DNA of 64,000 bases from Anaeromonas frigoriresistens (GTDB taxonomy: Bacteria; Bacillota; Clostridia; Tissierellales; SIT17): assembly GCF_016820655.1 (NCBI RefSeq), contig NZ_WSFT01000050.1:1-64000 (forward strand). The letters are read 5' to 3'. Of this stretch, positions 55,393 through 63,815 are shown in pieces (the stretch's first letter is position 1; each line of letters starts with the position of its first letter). Made by a program: the position numbers and the translations under genes. The notes under the pieces are model-generated. The model saw only the letters and a program-made list of their open reading frames with translations, had not been told where the DNA came from and made no database searches.

Positions 55393-56301
55393 TTAAATAT
55401 TATCTATTTCCAATACTTTCTTCGCCATATGGACATATTCCTCCACACCAGATACTATAGCAAACTCAGCAACTGAAACCGGATATACAGCGACCAATTC
55501 AATAATATGCTCTTTCATCTTAGGCCAGTAATAACCTCCAGCTTCTTTATAAGCAATTATTAAAGCTTCTAGTCCTTCTTCTCCAAAAGCCTTGTAATTA
55601 AAAACAAAGTCATTTGAAATATCTGTAACCTTAGCTTCAGTCCAGTCGATTAATCCAGTCACATTAGCCTCTTTATCAATCATAGTATGTCCGGCATGAA
55701 CATCTCCGTGAATCAGTCCAGTTTTCTTTGGCCACATTTCATCATCATTAATCCATGTCTGCCATCTCTTCCATAGATTCTCACCCACACCAAACTTTGT
55801 TCTTACATCATCCATACGCTGCTTCATCGATATTCTTGCTTCTTCAGGTGTTTGCACTACTAGTCCAAATTCTGCAGCTTTATCACCAGGTATGCTATGA
55901 AGCTCTGCTAACACTCTTCCCAGCGACTTGTGAAAGGATTTCGGAACATTATTAATATCGATTTTCCAAACATAGTTTCCGATATTATGATCAATAGTTC
56001 CTGCTGGCACACCATCTAACTTCTTGTATGCGATTAGCTCATCCGTGTAAATAATCCAGTTTGGTGCCTGAAAAGATTTTGCATATTGATTAACCAAATC
56101 TAATGCTTGTTTTTCTATCTTTGTTCTTGGCATTACATCTTCTCGTCTAGGCAATCTAAGAGCCCAATCAATGCCACTCTCATCTTGTGCAAATACAACT
56201 TGAAAATCAAGTCCGGATTCATTAAACTGTATTGTTTCTTCCTTTAAAATAAGATTATGTTTTTTAGCTATTTCCATAACCTGTTTCATATCTTTACTCA
56301 T
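55393..56301 (-). CDS. Macrolide 2'-phosphotransferase (Mph-like)
   Basis: A 302-residue kinase of the APH fold with an N-terminal [15 protein letters not shown] (nucleotide-binding Lys/Arg region), the catalytic [14 protein letters not shown] (about 197-210) and metal-binding [12 protein letters not shown]. The order and length match Mph macrolide phosphotransferases, which inactivate macrolides with GTP. Whether it confers resistance here is not shown. The start follows TAGGAG. Repeat R5 follows its 3' end. Confidence 0.92.
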   Translation of the reverse strand: MSKDMKQVMEIAKKHNLILKEETIQFNESGLDFQVVFAQDESGIDWALRLPRREDVMPRTKIEKQALDLVNQYAKSFQAPNWIIYTDELIAYKKLDGVPAGTIDHNIGNYVWKIDINNVPKSFHKSLGRVLAELHSIPGDKAAEFGLVVQTPEEARISMKQRMDDVRTKFGVGENLWKRWQTWINDDEMWPKKTGLIHGDVHAGHTMIDKEANVTGLIDWTEAKVTDISNDFVFNYKAFGEEGLEALIIAYKEAGGYYWPKMKEHIIELVAVYPVSVAEFAIVSGVEEYVHMAKKVLEIDNI

Positions 56302-56732
56302 TCAAATCACTCCTATCTAAAATTCTCATATTTTAATCATAAATTAGCTATATGCTTTGATAACTTCTTTATCATACACTCAATTAAGGCCTAGCAACTT
56401 GATTAGCAACAGCATTGGCCATGTAATATAGCATATTTGACTGCGTATTATTAGATAATATATTTTCTGAAGGAAAATTTATAGTAGACTGAGATTTAAT
56501 TTTCTCTTAAGTTACTTCAATTTATATTTTTTTCATTACTTGATAGTTTTATATTTTGATTTTTAGATTCTTTCTTAGATCTTTCATTTGTATTAGACAT
56601 GACAGCCTCCATATTAATTTGATTTACTTTGTAATGTCCAACTGTTTTCTGTCTAAATTAGTGTAGCCTATCCACTATTTCTTTATAATGTCGTTCCAAC
56701 AATTTAGCGGTGTGAAAATTCTTATTTAACTT
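56302..56732. other. Non-coding stretch between Mph and membrane gene
   Basis: No supported gene or strong hairpin. Short frames with dense stops; likely degraded DNA between two modules. Confidence 0.4.
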
Positions 56733-57044
56733 CTAAATTATAGTGCGGAGATGAAGGTATATAACTAAGGAAATAAATCCTAAAATAAACCTTAATACTC
56801 TACTTTTCTTATTTATCGCCGTCTCAATAAATAATACTGCCGCAAATAAAATCAATATCCTCTCTATCAAAAACAAACCTAAAAATGTCAGAATTGAAAA
56901 TTCAAATATAGGAGACATCAAGATTAACGATATTAAAAAAAATGCACCTAAATATAAAAGTCTTGTCTTTAACGGATATTGTTTATAATATGAAAATGCT
57001 ATGAAGTATATAATAATTAATAAGACTATCCATTGAATAATAAT
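56733..57044 (-). CDS. Small membrane protein, probable ATT start
   Basis: The frame is open from 57044 to 56733 (103 residues) with three hydrophobic segments. The only ATG (56921) lies in the middle and lacks a ribosome site. An excellent AAAGGAGG (57060-57053) sits 8 bases before a run of ATT codons at 57044-57036, with no ATG, GTG or TTG in range. ATT is a rare but real start codon in bacteria. Function unknown; alternatively a gene whose start was mutated. Confidence 0.5.
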   Translation of the reverse strand: MIIQWIVLLIIIYFIAFSYYKQYPLKTRLLYLGAFFLISLILMSPIFEFSILTFLGLFLIERILILFAAVLFIETAINKKSRVLRFILGFISLVIYLHLRTII

Positions 57045-57403
57045 CTTTAAATCCTCCTTTTTGATAAATTAATAATACGGTTTAACTTAATACGTTAAGT
57101 AGTAAAATTATACAACTATTCATCAACCATTTATCGTCAAACTTCTTTAATAAATTCATTAATCCTCAGTTTATCCTATGACGTAACGTAAATGTCAATT
57201 TCATTCTTTATCTTGGGAATCTAATAACAAAGTAGCGATAACTATTCTCTACCTCTATTGAAGAATCATTTGGCAAATTGTTCAACTATACTCGCAAAAC
57301 TCAATCCCATTACCGCTAATCAAAATGTACTTTTCTGTTCCCCTAGACTTAAAACACATGAAACTGTCTGATTAATAATTTCTGTAATCCTTGATTTTAC
57401 TAC

Positions 57404-57457
57404 TTATTTTCTCGTCAGCATACAGACGGTCTCAACGTGAGTTTTGGAAGAATAGTG
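57404..57457 (-). repeat. rlmD-tail repeat copy R6
   Basis: Minus strand: YHYSSKTHVETVCMLTRK then TAA (57404-57406). The upstream DNA matches copy R4 over about 50 bases; the end (MLTRK) differs from the LIEKK type. No hairpin of the CCCTCAAAC kind follows. It lies 3' of the TetR gene at 57613. Confidence 0.72.
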
Positions 57458-57612
57458 ATAATATTTTGCAAAAAAATAATGTGTTTCCCCCGGGGTGTTA
57501 TGTTGAAACAATCGTAGGTTCCATAAATCTTTTAATTTAAGTGTTATAATTTCAGTTTTATGCTTACAGGTTCTTCTATAATTACTCCCGTTACTAAATA
57601 ATTATAGCATTT

Positions 57613-58203
57613 TTAATCATTCTTATTACCTATCAAACCATAATAAAATAGTTTATTAATATCCATACGGAACCTTTGATCTCTTATAGATTGAAATTGA
57701 GAACTAGTAACTTTCTCTTTTAACATATTGATATAAAACAATACTGCTTCTGTACAGATTGATCTGTCAATACAACCTTCTTCTTGTCCCTGTGAAATTA
57801 ATTTTTTGAAAAAAGGGAGTGTCGTTTCCTTATAAAAACGTTCTAAAAATTCTTTAACCACTGGCTCCTCAAAAAAAGTGGGGTTAATAGCAGCAAAAGA
57901 AAACTTTCTTTCATATTCATCGGTTTTAAACAAGATTTGCTCTATTTTTTCAACAAATGGAAGATCGCTTTCTAAAATCCTTTCAAAAATTTTTATACTA
58001 TCTATTAACATTTCATTCAATACTGCCTTTATCAGTCCCTCTTTTGTATCGAAATATTTATATATAGTGACTTTTGATACATTGGCTTTTTTAGCTATTT
58101 CATCTACACTTACCTTTTCTGTCCCGTATTTAGTAAAAAGCACAAAGGCAGCCTCTGTAATATCCTTCGATTTGCGCTTTCTTCTTTGATTAACTCCATC
58201 CAT
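57613..58203 (-). CDS. TetR family regulator
   Basis: A 196-residue TetR regulator with HTH TEKVSVDEIAKKANVSKVTIYKYFDTKEGLI (about 29-59). The start follows GAGGTGA. It is divergent from a small membrane protein gene; repeated TAGTTCATTTAGT sequences in the shared region are likely operators. Confidence 0.88.
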   Translation of the reverse strand: MDGVNQRRKRKSKDITEAAFVLFTKYGTEKVSVDEIAKKANVSKVTIYKYFDTKEGLIKAVLNEMLIDSIKIFERILESDLPFVEKIEQILFKTDEYERKFSFAAINPTFFEEPVVKEFLERFYKETTLPFFKKLISQGQEEGCIDRSICTEAVLFYINMLKEKVTSSQFQSIRDQRFRMDINKLFYYGLIGNKND

Positions 58204-58253
58204 TTTAAATCACCTCAAATATATAATACATAAAAATATGAACTTTTGCAAAC

Positions 58254-58340
58254 AGTATAGTTCATTTAGTATTGACAATTAATAAATTAAATATTATAAT
58301 GTACTAAAATAACTAAACTAGTTCATTTAGTTCATTTCAT
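58254..58340. promoter_or_regulatory. TetR operator repeats
   Basis: TAGTTCATTTAGT occurs at 58258-58270 and 58319-58331, with a further TTCATTT to 58337. The right copy lies within AACTAAACTAGTTCATTTAG (58311-58330), whose AACTAAA and TTTAGTT ends are inverted. The TATTGACA -35-like sequence lies between copies. Confidence 0.55.
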
Positions 58341-58361
58341 AAAAGGAAGAGAGTGATAAAA

Positions 58362-58859
58362 ATGGATTTTTCAACTATACTTGATTGGGCTTTTGAACGA
58401 CACTTAAATCCACTAAGCTGGTATATCCGTCCAATATTTTTGATTGTATTTTGCTATTTTCTTTATAAGAAAAGTTGGAAGGGCTCAATTATAACATTTT
58501 TATTGATGATGAGCAGCATGGTTTGGTTTCCCGCACCAGAAGTAATTAGTCCCCAAATGCAAGAAGTATTGGAATTCGAAAAGATGCTTTTAAGTAGTCC
58601 CTTTACAGCTATTGCAACTTTATTCGTTCTTATTGCTTTCATGCTTTCAATTGTAATTGTTTTTTGGAAGCATTCATTGAAAATTGGGGTCATAATCCTT
58701 AATCTTACTGTTATCGGAAAAGTCGTTTTTGCATATCTATTTACTGGTGACAGTGGAGCTGGAACTTTAGGAACTGCTTTTTGGGGATTAGTTTTAATTA
58801 ATGGCATAGCTGCTATTATCTTTTACTATAACAAACGCAGAAAAAACCAAATTGAATAG
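58362..58859 (+). CDS. Four-helix membrane protein under TetR control
   Basis: A 165-residue protein with about four membrane helices (PIFLIVFCYFLYKKSW; SPFTAIATLFVLIAFMLSIV; FWGLVLINGIAAIIFYYNKR). Family not recognised. ATG 58362 follows GGAAGAG; a GTG nine bases upstream overlaps that site. The divergent TetR gene and shared operators suggest it responds to a small molecule. Ends at a strong terminator. Confidence 0.72.
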   Translation: MDFSTILDWAFERHLNPLSWYIRPIFLIVFCYFLYKKSWKGSIITFLLMMSSMVWFPAPEVISPQMQEVLEFEKMLLSSPFTAIATLFVLIAFMLSIVIVFWKHSLKIGVIILNLTVIGKVVFAYLFTGDSGAGTLGTAFWGLVLINGIAAIIFYYNKRRKNQIE

Positions 58860-58880
58860 GTATCCAAGCTATCTCACCGT

Positions 58881-58920
58881 TAATAATGCCGGGAAACTTT
58901 CTTGTTTCTCGGCATTATTC
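58881..58920 (+). terminator. Terminator after membrane protein gene
   Basis: AATAATGCCGGGAAAC pairs with GTTTCTCGGCATTATT (one mismatch) around TTTCTT, then a T-rich tract. Confidence 0.85.
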
Positions 58921-58987
58921 ATTAATTTTCATACATTCCGCTAATTCATAGATTAATTCTTCCTCCATCCAAAAACAAATCCTCTGC

Positions 58988-59022
58988 AGGGACATAGGAA
59001 CAAGGGGACAGGTTTATTGTCC
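58988..59022. repeat. REP-like GGGACAGGTT hairpin remnant
   Basis: GGGACA..TGTCCC arms around GGTTTAT, preceded by AGGGACATAGGAACAAGG. Similar to the element at 37361-37404. Confidence 0.45.
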
Positions 59023-59221
59023 CAATCAAATTCTATGAATTACACTTTTGGGTATGCCCGTTACTCTTTCCAATTGCCTATAGGATTGTAAGGAGTACTT
59101 CTCCTTTTGAGTCTATTGTATTTATATTTTCTTTCTCGACATAAACAAATCTGCAAAATCCTATACCTTAACGCAAGTATCAATAGTTCTGCGTAAAAGT
59201 TAACACCCCACTAAACAAAAA

Positions 59222-59390
59222 GTTACCTCAAACTTGTAGTCTTAAGTAACATAAAACACACTTAAATATTTACCTAAAATCTTTCTAACCTTTTAATTTT
59301 CAACCTATTTCTTCTCTATCAACACAACCGTCTCAAGCAGTTGTTTCACTCCTTCGCAAGCAGTGTTACGACTTCAACGTGGGGTGAGTG
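59222..59390 (-). repeat. rlmD-tail repeat copy R7 (two tails, element boundary)
   Basis: Minus strand: a first tail SPHVEVVTLLAKE then TGA (59346-59348), directly followed by a second tail LLETVVLIEKK then TAG (59305-59307), spacer, and hairpin GTTAC..AAACTTGTAGTCTT..GTAAC (59222-59250). Two different gene ends in tandem beside a serine recombinase gene is what a reused attachment site would leave. The crossover core is probably within GTTGAGAC-like sequence. Confidence 0.75.
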
Positions 59391-59476
59391 CTATATGTAG
59401 AAAACTATTTTTATTTATCTTATTTAATTAAATCATACCGAAAGAGCCTTGGAAATCCAAGACCCTTTGTAACCAT

Positions 59477-61006
59477 CTACCCCATAAGTTCTTTCATGAC
59501 CTTTTCTGAACCATTGAATTTGTAGTATATTTTTACTATACCATTATCTGATATAACTATCTTATCTACAAATCTATTCAGTACTTCACGATTTATACTG
59601 TCCAATCTTACTTTCTCATCTACTGATGCTTTGAGTTTACTTAAAAGATTTTCATCTATTTCCTCATCTAACTCTTTTAAGATCTCTAGCTTTCTTTGCT
59701 TTAATTTATTTAACTCATTACCTTTTGAACCTGTTATTAAATCATAATCTGACTTTGTTATTTCTTCAGCTATTAATTTTTCAAGTGCCTTAGATTTAAA
59801 CTTTGCTATATTATCTATCTTACTTTCTATAACCCTTAATTCTTTTTCTGCTCTCAATCTATTCTTAGTTATTCTTTCTTTTATATTTGTATATAACCCT
59901 TTATTACTTAAGTTTTTAGATAGCTTTTTTAGGTCATCTTTGATTACATCTACAAGTTCGTCTTCTATAACTAATTTAGCACTACAAGCTTTTTTTCCAT
60001 GTTTATCATGTTTATCATATCTACCACATATATAGCCATGTCGGTTCTCTTTGAAATGAAATCCCCCACCACAATCTTCACAATATATTAACCTCGTAAA
60101 TAAGTTAACATTGAGATGTGGTCTACTACTTTTACTTTTATCATCTGGTGTCTTTCTTCTGCGTGAATCTATTAAAGACTGTACCGAATCAAAATCTTCT
60201 TTACTAATTATAGGTTCATGAGTGCCTAATACAATTGAATGTTCTTTTTCTGTGAGAACCTTTCTTTTTTTATTTACTGCACTTATAGTTTCTTCTCTGT
60301 TTTGGTCTAAATACCCTAAATAGTGGGGATTTTCTAATGTTTTTCTTACTGTTGAACCATGCCATAGTGGACTTGCATTTTTCTTTCCTAATACTTCTGA
60401 TGGTGTTCTGATTCTATCATTGTATAATCCCCTTGCAATTGCATCAAATCCCTTACCCCCAAGATATTCTCTAAAAATCCTACGTACAATTTCTGGTGTT
60501 TCATTATCTGCTATATTTAATTTACCATCTATCTTTATATAACCATATGGTGCACTTCCATTATATTTTCCATTTTTAGCTCTTGTCTTTAGTGTCATCT
60601 TTATTCTTTGTGATGTTCTTTCTACTTCTTGTTCATATACCCAAGCATATAACCCAAACATTTGGGTATCTCCTTTTAAGGTATCAATAGCACCATCTAG
60701 TGTTATAAGATGTACACTGTTATTTTCCAATAATTCTTTTAACTTCATAGAAAGACCTTGGTTCCTTGCTAAACGACTTAGTTCCTTTGCTAGTATAATA
60801 TCAAATTTACCTGCTTGAGCATCATCCAACATTAGTTGATAATTCTTTCTATTCTCAACTGTACCCGTCTTTTTATCTTCATAAAACTTGTATATCTCCC
60901 AGCCTTTTTCTTTGACATAATTCTCAAAGAACTGTTTCTGATAAAGAGGAGAGTCTTGCTGCCCCTCTTTATCACTTGATACTCTAACATAAACTGCTGC
61001 TCGCAT
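59477..61006 (-). CDS. Large serine recombinase
   Basis: A 509-residue site-specific recombinase. The resolvase domain (1-150) has YVRVSSDKEG with catalytic Ser10 and RLARNQGLS; the recombinase domain (about 155-260) has APYGYIKIDGKLNI; the zinc-ribbon region (about 308-345) has CEDCGGGFHF..ICGRY..CSAK; a long coiled coil follows to residue 450. Such enzymes integrate phages and conjugative or mobilisable elements. The start overlaps the 57-residue gene upstream (TAATG). Its 3' end lies 87 bases from repeat R7, the presumed attachment site. Confidence 0.93.
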   Translation of the reverse strand: MRAAVYVRVSSDKEGQQDSPLYQKQFFENYVKEKGWEIYKFYEDKKTGTVENRKNYQLMLDDAQAGKFDIILAKELSRLARNQGLSMKLKELLENNSVHLITLDGAIDTLKGDTQMFGLYAWVYEQEVERTSQRIKMTLKTRAKNGKYNGSAPYGYIKIDGKLNIADNETPEIVRRIFREYLGGKGFDAIARGLYNDRIRTPSEVLGKKNASPLWHGSTVRKTLENPHYLGYLDQNREETISAVNKKRKVLTEKEHSIVLGTHEPIISKEDFDSVQSLIDSRRRKTPDDKSKSSRPHLNVNLFTRLIYCEDCGGGFHFKENRHGYICGRYDKHDKHGKKACSAKLVIEDELVDVIKDDLKKLSKNLSNKGLYTNIKERITKNRLRAEKELRVIESKIDNIAKFKSKALEKLIAEEITKSDYDLITGSKGNELNKLKQRKLEILKELDEEIDENLLSKLKASVDEKVRLDSINREVLNRFVDKIVISDNGIVKIYYKFNGSEKVMKELMG

Positions 61007-61179
61007 TAAGCCACCTCCTTATCAGAAGGTTGCTCTTGCATCTCTACTGAAAGTTCTTCATCTAACACTGTATCAATTGTAGCTCTAAAATACGCAGTAA
61101 ACATATCCTCCACTCTACAATTGCTGGTGTCAGTGAAGAATCTCTCCACTTTTAGAATTGTCTTAGCTTGTTTTTTCAT
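61006..61179 (-). CDS. Small protein coupled to serine recombinase
   Basis: A 57-residue acidic protein (MKKQAKTILKVERFFTDTSN, then CRVEDMFTAYFRATIDTVLD). The stop overlaps the recombinase ATG as TAATG and its 3' end carries the recombinase ribosome site AAGGAGG, so the two are translated together. Family not recognised; possibly a directionality or accessory factor. Starts at ATG 61179 after GGAGG. Confidence 0.75.
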   Translation of the reverse strand: MKKQAKTILKVERFFTDTSNCRVEDMFTAYFRATIDTVLDEELSVEMQEQPSDKEVA

Positions 61180-61244
61180 TTCAGTTTCCTCCTAGATTAT
61201 CGACTTCACTTAATCTAGAAGTAACTGTCTCTATTTTAGTAAAA

Positions 61245-61273
61245 TTTCCTAATTACTTTAAATAATTAGGAAA
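61245..61273 (-). terminator. Hairpin between recombinase genes
   Basis: TTTCCTAATTA pairs perfectly with TAATTAGGAAA around a 7-base loop; lies between the resolvase and the 57-residue gene. Confidence 0.6.
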
Positions 61274-61371
61274 TCCAAAACCTTTTATTTAAGAAAACTT
61301 CTTAATATCAGAACAAATGGGAATCTTTAGCTATAAAATTTGCTCTAATACTGATATCAGAGCCTTTAGTA

Positions 61372-61950
61372 TCAATCAATCCCTAATTTATTTTTTCTTT
61401 TAGCTCTTACTAAAGTACTTTTTGAAATACCCGTCATCTGTTCTACTTGTTTATATGTATGATGTTCTAATAACTGTAGAGCATGCTCTATCTGAATCTT
61501 GTTAAACTTTAATGGTCTACCCTCTTTAAAGTTTTTTGATTGCCTAGCTATCATCTTACCCTCTTGTGTTCTTTCTACAATCATATCTCTTTCAAATTCT
61601 GCAAAAGAAAAAAATATATTTCTTATTAATCTACTTGACGGTGTATTATCCATGATTCCAACATTCAGAATATGAACCTTTATGCCATCATCTATTAACA
61701 TATTAACTAACTCACTACCTCTAGTAAGAGACCTTGCAATTCTATCTAGTTTTGTAACTATTAATATATCTCCCTCTTTTATCTCTGATAAAAGAATCTT
61801 TAAATTCGGTCTATCTAAATTCTTACCTGTTACACTATCACTATATACTACCTCTGCTCCATGTTCTTTAAGTATTTTTTCTTGACTTTCTAAGGAATTT
61901 CCATCCTTTACTTGACCGCTTGTACTGACCCTTGCATACCCATAAACCAT
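61372..61950 (-). CDS. Small serine resolvase/invertase
   Basis: A 192-residue Tn3/Hin-type recombinase with [15 protein letters not shown] (catalytic Ser9), [31 protein letters not shown] and a C-terminal HTH ([20 protein letters not shown]). It resolves cointegrates or inverts segments. The start follows GGGGGAAAAGGA. It belongs to the same element as the large recombinase. Confidence 0.92.
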   Translation of the reverse strand: MVYGYARVSTSGQVKDGNSLESQEKILKEHGAEVVYSDSVTGKNLDRPNLKILLSEIKEGDILIVTKLDRIARSLTRGSELVNMLIDDGIKVHILNVGIMDNTPSSRLIRNIFFSFAEFERDMIVERTQEGKMIARQSKNFKEGRPLKFNKIQIEHALQLLEHHTYKQVEQMTGISKSTLVRAKRKNKLGID

Positions 61951-62054
61951 TCCTTTTCCCCCTTACTTTTGACTATAACTTATGATTATCTTATTTCTTC
62001 TAACTTGTGTAATGGATTCATTAGCACCTAAACTTAAAAGTTCTGACACTAAAT

Positions 62055-62558
62055 TTATCTATCTATCTTTTTTCTACTTGCCCCAAATGCTTTTAGCAGT
62101 CTATAAAACTGTGTTCTATGTACATTTAGTTCACTTAATGCCTCTACTTCTGATATACTTTTATCCATATATTTTTTTACTACTTCCAAGAATTCTGCTG
62201 GATACTTTTTATCCAATTTTTGCTTCCTACTAGTCATGTCAATAATGCTGCTTAGTAAATATCCCAAGGCTGGTACATCTTCAACATCTTCTGTACTAAA
62301 TAGTCCATCTTTTGTTCTAATTACCATTCCTTTTTCTAAGGCTAAATTTATTGCTTCCTTTATTTCTTCTACTGATGTAAAGGCATTTTCTATACTCTCT
62401 ATTTCAATTTCTTCCTTACTATCGCTTGCTCTTATTACATCAATCAAAGTCTTTCTTTCTCTTTCACCTGAAATCACAGTAATAGTTTCAACCTTACTAC
62501 TATATTTAATAGCTTGTTCATATTCTGAGTAATTTCTAACTACTAGGAATCTCTTCAT
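62055..62558 (-). CDS. Unrecognised protein with C-terminal HTH
   Basis: A 167-residue protein. The N-terminal RFLVVRNYSEYEQAIKYSSK looks like an alpha/beta domain; the C-terminal SEVEALSELNVHRTQFYRLLKAFG (about 137-160) is a resolvase-type HTH, close in style to the HTH of the neighbouring resolvase. ATG 62558 is chosen behind GGGGGT; the longer frame to 62600 overlaps the next gene. Part of the mobile element. Confidence 0.6.
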   Translation of the reverse strand: MKRFLVVRNYSEYEQAIKYSSKVETITVISGERERKTLIDVIRASDSKEEIEIESIENAFTSVEEIKEAINLALEKGMVIRTKDGLFSTEDVEDVPALGYLLSSIIDMTSRKQKLDKKYPAEFLEVVKKYMDKSISEVEALSELNVHRTQFYRLLKAFGASRKKIDR

Positions 62559-62589
62559 CCCTTCTACCCCCTTATATAACTTATCTACC

Positions 62590-63081
62590 TTATTTACCAT
62601 AACTGAACTGACTCTTGATTAAAACTTCTGAAATTATTCTTATACTATCTTTTACATCCTCATAAACATTTTGAGAAAACCTAGACATATCTTCATATAC
62701 TGTAATCCCTGAGTAATTTTCTGACATACTATAGACCACCTTATCTCCAAATACATAACATTTTCCATAAACTAATTTTTCATTGATGCTATTTAATACC
62801 CCAAATAAATAACTTTTACAATCTAACTCTAGGTTATTACATACTACTTCCATTTCAATTCGCTTCTTATCTATATCAATTACATAGATATACTCATAAT
62901 CAAAATCTATAGCCTTAGCTTGGATTGACAAAGAATCATAGAAACAACTATGAAAATCTCCCGACCAATCTACTACTGTATGCATAGCTCCTAGAATCTC
63001 ATAATCTCTATAATGTTTTGTCAAGCTACTAACATCCTTGTTATGTTTGATTATTTCTTCTAACCTCTTTGAATATCGCAT
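62590..63081 (-). CDS. Unrecognised mobile-element protein
   Basis: A 163-residue protein with no signal peptide or membrane helix (DYEILGAMHTVVDWSGDFHS; MEVVCNNLELDCKSYLFGVL). Family not recognised. ATG 63081 follows GGGAGGG. It lies 31 bases upstream of the HTH gene, so it is likely the first gene of an element operon. Confidence 0.6.
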   Translation of the reverse strand: MRYSKRLEEIIKHNKDVSSLTKHYRDYEILGAMHTVVDWSGDFHSCFYDSLSIQAKAIDFDYEYIYVIDIDKKRIEMEVVCNNLELDCKSYLFGVLNSINEKLVYGKCYVFGDKVVYSMSENYSGITVYEDMSRFSQNVYEDVKDSIRIISEVLIKSQFSYGK

Positions 63082-63099
63082 TGTTTTATACCCTCCCAT

Positions 63100-63430
63100 A
63101 CATTATTAAAATTTCTCCTCTACCTTTATTAGTCCCTTAGCCTCCATATATGCATATATATGATTACATGTGTCAAAATTCTATTTTCTTTGATACATAC
63201 AGTATTTGTGCATAAAAATAAGGCGCCTTAGTTACAAGACACCTTAATAAACCTTGCTTAATAGCAAGAAAATTTATTTACTTATAATGTTGCTAATATT
63301 TATTAACCACCAACCAACACCGCCACCAATAATGAATATTCCAAAATTATATTTTCTTTTAAGTTCACCATAGTAAACAATTATTGATTAATCATATTTA
63401 AATCAACTAAATTTCTTTCTTATTAGTATA
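63100..63430. other. Intergenic stretch with terminator and gene-end fragment
   Basis: AAGGCGCCTTA..TAAGACACCTTAA near 63221-63248 is a direct/inverted GGTGTCTT motif, likely terminator. A minus-strand frame YYGELKRKYNFGIFIIGGGV continuing to a stop near 63276 looks like the end or whole of a tiny membrane protein without a clear start. Confidence 0.35.
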
Positions 63431-63769
63431 CTAACTATTATTATTTATATTGTTATTATATATTTGCATCATTTGTTTTTTCTTAACAAGTAGAAGTATA
63501 AGAAGAGCTACCTGACTGGCAACTAACATTCCTATCCCTAGTATTAAACCTCCAAAAAATATAAATTCATTAACTCCCCAAGAAAAGAAAAACCATCCTA
63601 ATATTACACAGAATCCTATAGAAAAATTAATTACACTTACAATCAAAGTTTGTGAACCAAACAATCCTGTCTTTTTAATCATTTTAGAATCAAAAATATA
63701 ACCAATTGACCAAGCAAAAATCATAAATCCTATATAAATCATTAATGCTATATCACTTCTTTCCAACAT
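63431..63769 (-). CDS. Three-helix membrane protein
   Basis: A 112-residue protein with three or four membrane segments (IALMIYIGFMIFAWSIGYIF; TLIVSVINFSIGFCVILGWF; GLILGIGMLVASQVALLILL). Family not recognised. ATG 63769 follows GGAGGG. Followed by the unassigned 63100-63430 stretch. Confidence 0.6.
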   Translation of the reverse strand: MLERSDIALMIYIGFMIFAWSIGYIFDSKMIKKTGLFGSQTLIVSVINFSIGFCVILGWFFFSWGVNEFIFFGGLILGIGMLVASQVALLILLLVKKKQMMQIYNNNINNNS

Positions 63770-63815
63770 CACACTTACCCTCCTGTAGCAATTACAGTTT
63801 TAATTCAGTTTATAG

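Noticed and set aside
57350..57380. Plus-strand ACACATGAAACTGTCTGATTA resembling an inverted rlmD tail
   Set aside because: Needs a 3-base gap and an extra base to match; may be chance next to R6.
26223..59250. CRISPR-like spaced repeats
   Set aside because: The CCCTCAAAC hairpins are kilobases apart, diverged, and lie at gene 3' ends; no short regular spacers or cas genes.
49526..59390. Classical integron with attC sites
   Set aside because: No tyrosine integron integrase and no attC-like folded R'/R'' boxes were seen; the repeats encode gene ends. Only the layout is integron-like.
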